A stretch of 8,701 nucleotides of DNA from Myxococcota bacterium (GTDB lineage: Bacteria; Myxococcota; Polyangia; GCA-2747355; JAKLHH01), in the NCBI GenBank assembly GCA_022710245.1, contig JAKLHH010000253.1, positions 1-8,701 of the forward strand. The letters run 5' to 3'. The notes beneath the pieces are model-generated. The model did not search any database. It was not told the DNA's origin and saw only the letters and a program-made list of their open reading frames with translations. A program made the translations under genes and the position numbers. Positions 6,005 through 8,701 of this stretch are shown piece after piece (position 1 is the stretch's first letter; the number at the start of each line of letters is the position of its first letter).

Positions 6005-6956
6005 CGCGCGCGCCTTCCTGGAGAACCTCCTCGCGGCCGGCGTCTGCCGGGGGACGCCGCTCCTGTTCGCCACCACCGGCGAGCTCCTCGCCGAGCGCGG
6101 CGGCGTCCTCAACCTCGCCGTCGAGGGGATGATGCTCCTCGGCGCCGCGGTCGGCTTCGCCGTCGCGCAGAGGAGCGGGAGCCTGCTCGCCGGGCTCCTC
6201 GCGGCGATGGCGAGCGCGGCCCTCCTCGCCCTGCTCCACGGCCTGGTCGCGGTGGTGCTGACGGGCGATCAGGTCGTCTCCGGCCTCGGGCTCGGCTTCT
6301 TCGGCAGCGGGCTCGCCTCGGTGATCGGCGCGCCCTTCGTGGGCCTGAGCGGGCCGCGCGCCCCGCAGCTCGAGCTCGCCGCCCTCGCCCGCCTGCCGCT
6401 CCTCGGGCCCGCGCTCTTCTCGCAGAGCGCGGTCGTCACCCTCGGCTTCGCGCTGGTGCCGCTGGTCTGGCTCTACCTCTTCCGCACCCGCTGGGGGCTC
6501 GCGCTGCGCGCCGTCGGCGAGGCGCCCACCGCGGCCGACGCCCAGGGCATCTCCGTGCGCCGCGTGCGCCTGACCCACCTCGCCCTCGGCGGCGCGCTCG
6601 CCGGCCTCGGCGGCGCCTCGCTCAGCCTCGCCATCACGCCGGGCTGGGTCGAGGGGATGACCGCGGGGCAGGGCTGGATCGCGGTCGGCCTGGTCATCTT
6701 CGCGGGCTGGGGGCCGGGTCGCGCCGCGCTCGGCGCCTACCTCTTCGGCGCCATCCAGCGGCTGCCGCTCGACCTGCAGGGCATCCAGTCGCTGCCCTTC
6801 GCGCACAACCCGAACCTCGGATATTTCCTCGACATGCTCCCCTACCTCTTCACCATCACGGTGCTCGCGCTCTCCCGCCTCGGGCGGCTACGCCGGCGGC
6901 TCGGCGCGCCGGCAGCGCTCGGGCTGCCCTTCGTGCGCGGGGAGCGGGGACGGTAG
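5997..6956 (+). CDS. BMP-type ABC transporter permease 2 (NupQ/YufQ-like)
   Basis: This is a 319-residue inner-membrane protein and the second, distinct channel subunit; with permease 1 it should form a heterodimer. Translation starts at GTG 5997, set by a good ribosome binding site. Motifs typical of the family are ERGGVLNLAVEGMMLLGA (from 33), VGEAPTAADAQGISVRRVRL followed by GGALAGLGGA, and MTAGQGWIAVGLVIFAGWGP followed by LGAYLFGAIQRL. These correspond to the NupQ-type ERSGVLNLGVEGMM and MTAGRGWIALA patterns I recall. Hydrophobic segments cover most of the chain. The C-terminal tail (about 293-319) is Arg-rich and probably cytoplasmic. Length is normal for the family. It is the last gene of the operon; TAG at 6954-6956 is followed by no clear terminator before the next gene. 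Confidence 0.94.
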   Translation: MPSARAFLENLLAAGVCRGTPLLFATTGELLAERGGVLNLAVEGMMLLGAAVGFAVAQRSGSLLAGLLAAMASAALLALLHGLVAVVLTGDQVVSGLGLGFFGSGLASVIGAPFVGLSGPRAPQLELAALARLPLLGPALFSQSAVVTLGFALVPLVWLYLFRTRWGLALRAVGEAPTAADAQGISVRRVRLTHLALGGALAGLGGASLSLAITPGWVEGMTAGQGWIAVGLVIFAGWGPGRAALGAYLFGAIQRLPLDLQGIQSLPFAHNPNLGYFLDMLPYLFTITVLALSRLGRLRRRLGAPAALGLPFVRGERGR

Positions 6957-6972
6957 GTGGCTCCGGTCGGAA

Positions 6973-7001
6973 TGGAGATCCGCTCCTGGGCGTCATATGA
7001 T
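6973..7001 (+). promoter_or_regulatory. Sigma-70-like promoter of the Cys-rich lipoprotein gene
   Basis: TGGAGA (6973-6978; four of six to TTGACA) and TATGAT (6996-7001; five of six to TATAAT) are separated by exactly 17 bp. TATGAT stands out in otherwise GC-rich DNA. Transcription would start near 7008, leaving a leader of about 17 bases that contains the ribosome binding site. This suggests the gene is transcribed separately from the transporter operon, which ends 16 bp upstream of the -35. Confidence 0.55.
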
Positions 7002-7012
7002 GGTGCTTCCGC

Positions 7013-7018
7013 GAGGAG
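7013..7018 (+). promoter_or_regulatory. Ribosome binding site of the Cys-rich lipoprotein gene
   Basis: GAGGAG ends six bases before ATG 7025. It supports this start, which also gives a textbook lipoprotein signal peptide. Confidence 0.85.
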
Positions 7019-7024
7019 TGCCGC

Positions 7025-8701
7025 ATGCGACTCCGCTCCCTGAGCTTGCCTGTCTCCGCCCTGCTGGCCCTCGCGCTCGCTGCCTGCGCCGAGTCGGCCA
7101 CCGCCCCGCCCGGCAACGAGTGCACCGAGGGCCAGCGCAAGTGTGACGCGAGCGGCACGAAGGAGATCGTCTGCCTGCGCAACGGCGCTGGCGTGCTCCG
7201 CTTCAGCGCCCCGACGGCCTGCCCCGGGGTGGGCGCTCGCTGCCAGGACGGCCGCTGCCAGGACGGCTGCGGCGGCGCCTGCAGCAGCCCGCCGGATGCC
7301 TGTCACAAGCCGAGCGGGACCTGCTGGAACGGCACCTGCCAGTACGAGGCGGTCGACGACGGCGCCAGCTGCGACGACGGCGACTCCTGCACGACCGGTG
7401 ACACCTGCGCGGGCGGGGTCTGCAAGGGCGTGCCGATGGCCTGCGGGACGGCCCCGGCGTCGGTCTGCAAGGACGCGAGCACGCTCAGCGTCTACACCAC
7501 CCCCGGGAGCTGCAGCGGCGGCAGCTGCAGCTACCCGAGCGCCGACGTGTCCTGCACGCTCGGCTGCGAGGCCGGCGCGTGCAAGGGCGACCCCTGCAAG
7601 GGGGTGACCTGCGACAAGCCGCCGACCGGCTGTCATCAGGCGAAGGGCACCTGCCTGAACGGGGGCTGCAGCTACCTCTTCGACGACGGCAAGGCCTGCG
7701 ACGACAGCGACCCCTGCACCACCGACAAGTGCGCGAGCGGGGTCTGCAAGGGGACGCCGCTGCCCTGCAGCACCCCGCCGAAGAGCAGCTGCAAGGACGC
7801 GAGCACGCTGATCAGCTACGCCACCAAGGGCACCTGCAGCGCGGGCCAGTGCGACTACAAGAAGAGCGAGACGCCCTGCCCGCACGGCTGCGACACGGCG
7901 ACCGGCGCCTGCAAGGGGGATCCCTGCGACGGCGTCCTCTGCCAGAGCCCGCCCTCCACCTGCTACAAGACGCAGGGGACCTGCAGCGCGGGCAAGTGCA
8001 GCTACCCGCTCGACGACGGCACGAGCTGCAGCGACGGCAACCCCTGCACGACGGGCGACACCTGCGCGGCCGGCACCTGCAAGGGCACGCTGCTCGTCTG
8101 CAACACCCCGCCGAAGAGCACGTGCAAGAACGCGAGCACGCTCATTGTCTACGCCGCGCCCGGGAGCTGCGCGACGGGGAGCTGCGTCTACGGCTCCGCC
8201 GAGGTCGCCTGCAGCTTCGGCTGTGACCAGGCCGCGGGCGTCTGCAAGGGCGATCCCTGCCTCGGCGTGACCTGCGACAAGCCGCCGAGCACCGTCTGCT
8301 ACACCACGCCCGGCATCTGCTCCGGCGGCAGCTGCACCTACCTGCCGAAGACGGGAGTCGCCTGCGACGACGGCAACGCCTGCACGCACACCGACAAGTG
8401 CACCAGCGCGGGTGCCTGCGCCGGCACCGCCTACACCTGCAGCGACGGCAAGGTTTGCACCAGCGACACCTGCGACGGCGCCGGCGGCTGCCTCTACTCC
8501 GTCGCCGCGGGCTCCTGCCTGATCAGCGGGACCTGCTACCAGGCGAACGCGACCCAGACCGGCGACGCCTGCCAGCTCTGCCTGCCCGCGCAGAGCCAGA
8601 GCCTCTGGTCGACCGCCGCGGGCACCGTGATCCAGACCTGGAACTTCGACGACGGGACGCTGCAGGGCTTCACCGTGCGGCCGAGCCCGGCGGTGAGCGT
8701 G
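7025..8701 (+). CDS. Cysteine-rich repeat lipoprotein, 3' end beyond the window (partial)
   Basis: The frame from ATG 7025 is open for 559 codons to the last base of the window; no stop is seen. MRLRSLSLPVSALLALALAAC is a lipoprotein signal peptide with lipobox LAAC and lipidation at C21. Residues 22-81 form a six-cysteine N-terminal module. Three complete repeat units of 109, 110 and 111 residues follow (82-190, 191-300, 301-411), each with 16 cysteines. A fourth unit from 412 keeps the first ten cysteines and then diverges. The last cysteine is at 519, followed by WNFDDGTLQGFTV (from 539), which resembles the start of a beta-sandwich (carbohydrate-binding-like) domain. I count 72 cysteines in the visible part. 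Motifs such as DDGxxCxDGxxCT...DxC and KGDPC recur. The location is inferred as lipid-anchored and extracytoplasmic, with disulfide-stabilised rods as stalk or adhesin. Similar myxobacterial proteins are, I believe, often mislabelled (e.g. dickkopf-related). Function unknown. Confidence 0.92.
   Translation, partial: MRLRSLSLPVSALLALALAACAESATAPPGNECTEGQRKCDASGTKEIVCLRNGAGVLRFSAPTACPGVGARCQDGRCQDGCGGACSSPPDACHKPSGTCWNGTCQYEAVDDGASCDDGDSCTTGDTCAGGVCKGVPMACGTAPASVCKDASTLSVYTTPGSCSGGSCSYPSADVSCTLGCEAGACKGDPCKGVTCDKPPTGCHQAKGTCLNGGCSYLFDDGKACDDSDPCTTDKCASGVCKGTPLPCSTPPKSSCKDASTLISYATKGTCSAGQCDYKKSETPCPHGCDTATGACKGDPCDGVLCQSPPSTCYKTQGTCSAGKCSYPLDDGTSCSDGNPCTTGDTCAAGTCKGTLLVCNTPPKSTCKNASTLIVYAAPGSCATGSCVYGSAEVACSFGCDQAAGVCKGDPCLGVTCDKPPSTVCYTTPGICSGGSCTYLPKTGVACDDGNACTHTDKCTSAGACAGTAYTCSDGKVCTSDTCDGAGGCLYSVAAGSCLISGTCYQANATQTGDACQLCLPAQSQSLWSTAAGTVIQTWNFDDGTLQGFTVRPSPAVSV
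7268..8257 (+). repeat. Three tandem coding repeats of ~330 bp, 16 cysteines each
   Basis: Units start at 7268, 7595 and 7925, with lengths of 327, 330 and 333 bp. Cysteine spacing in unit 1 is 3-6-6-4-10-5-5-4-6-7-14-4-8-3-4-4 (residues between successive cysteines, the last reaching the next unit). Units 2 and 3 differ only at the 1st, 5th and 15th gaps (4, 9 and 6), and unit 2 also at the 7th (4). Similarity is visible in DNA: TGCAAGGACGCGAGCACGCT occurs exactly at 7465 and 7790 and with one mismatch at 8123. A fourth, partly diverged unit begins at 8258. The pattern points to internal tandem duplication with selection for cysteine spacing. Confidence 0.92.

Larger units (their letters stand above)
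1627..6956 (+). other. Five-gene operon: DUF2279 protein plus BMP-type ABC importer
   Basis: Five same-strand genes follow each other with junctions of -4, +12, -4 and -8 bp. Such spacing leaves no room for internal promoters or terminators and implies a single polycistronic message with translational coupling. The order binding protein, ATPase, permease, permease matches nupNOPQ (yufNOPQ) of Bacillus subtilis. No purine or pyrimidine metabolic gene is in the operon, so the sequence does not fix the substrate. Confidence 0.85.

Noticed and set aside
4439..6806. Long minus-strand frames over the permeases (4439-6112, 5925-6806)
   Set aside because: They are highly charged Glu/Ala/Arg-rich antisense readings of hydrophobic permease genes that carry clear family motifs.
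7143..8226. Two overlapping plus-strand frames (7143-7607 and 7579-8226)
   Set aside because: Both are out-of-frame readings inside the long frame that starts at 7025. Their low-complexity Ala/Arg or Gly/Leu/Arg content is typical of shadows in GC-rich DNA.
6842..8389. 515-residue open frame on the minus strand
   Set aside because: It is antisense to the Cys-rich lipoprotein gene. Its Ala/Gly/Val/Arg-rich repeats are the complement of the TGC/GGC/GAC codon repeats, it has no domain signal, and the plus-strand frame has a ribosome binding site, a lipobox and regular cysteine spacing.

Overview
The DNA is very GC-rich, with almost all third codon positions G or C. It carries a PEGA-domain membrane protein and a large cysteine-rich lipoprotein built of internal repeats. 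This combination suggests a myxobacterium-like organism (Myxococcota, formerly Deltaproteobacteria). That assignment is an inference from style and gene families; there is no marker gene in the window.

Layout. Positions 1-69 hold nothing I can identify. Positions 70-202 are nine head-to-tail copies of a 15-bp repeat, the last of which contains the stop codon of a minus-strand gene. That gene (197-1549) encodes a three-helix membrane protein with a C-terminal PEGA-like domain; its function is unknown. A short divergent intergenic region (1550-1626) separates it from a plus-strand operon.

The operon (1627-6956) has five tightly packed genes: an exported DUF2279/YfiM-like protein, a BMP-family (PnrA/NupN-like) substrate-binding lipoprotein, a double-domain ABC ATPase, and two different membrane permeases. 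Gaps are 12 bp or less, and three of the four junctions overlap (ATGA, GTGA and an 8-bp overlap). The last four genes form a complete BMP-type ABC importer of the kind that takes up nucleosides in characterised bacteria. The lipoprotein captures the substrate, the two permeases form the heteromeric channel, and the single ATPase chain supplies both nucleotide-binding domains. The DUF2279 gene at the head is translationally coupled to the binding protein, which is an unexpected association.

After a 68-bp gap with a good sigma-70-like promoter, a gene begins at 7025 and runs off the window end. Its 559 visible codons have no stop. It encodes a lipoprotein with 72 cysteines, containing three complete ~110-residue units of 16 cysteines each, a fourth diverged unit, and the start of what looks like a beta-sandwich domain. 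It is the most unusual object here. The long reading frames antisense to it and to the transporter genes are shadows.
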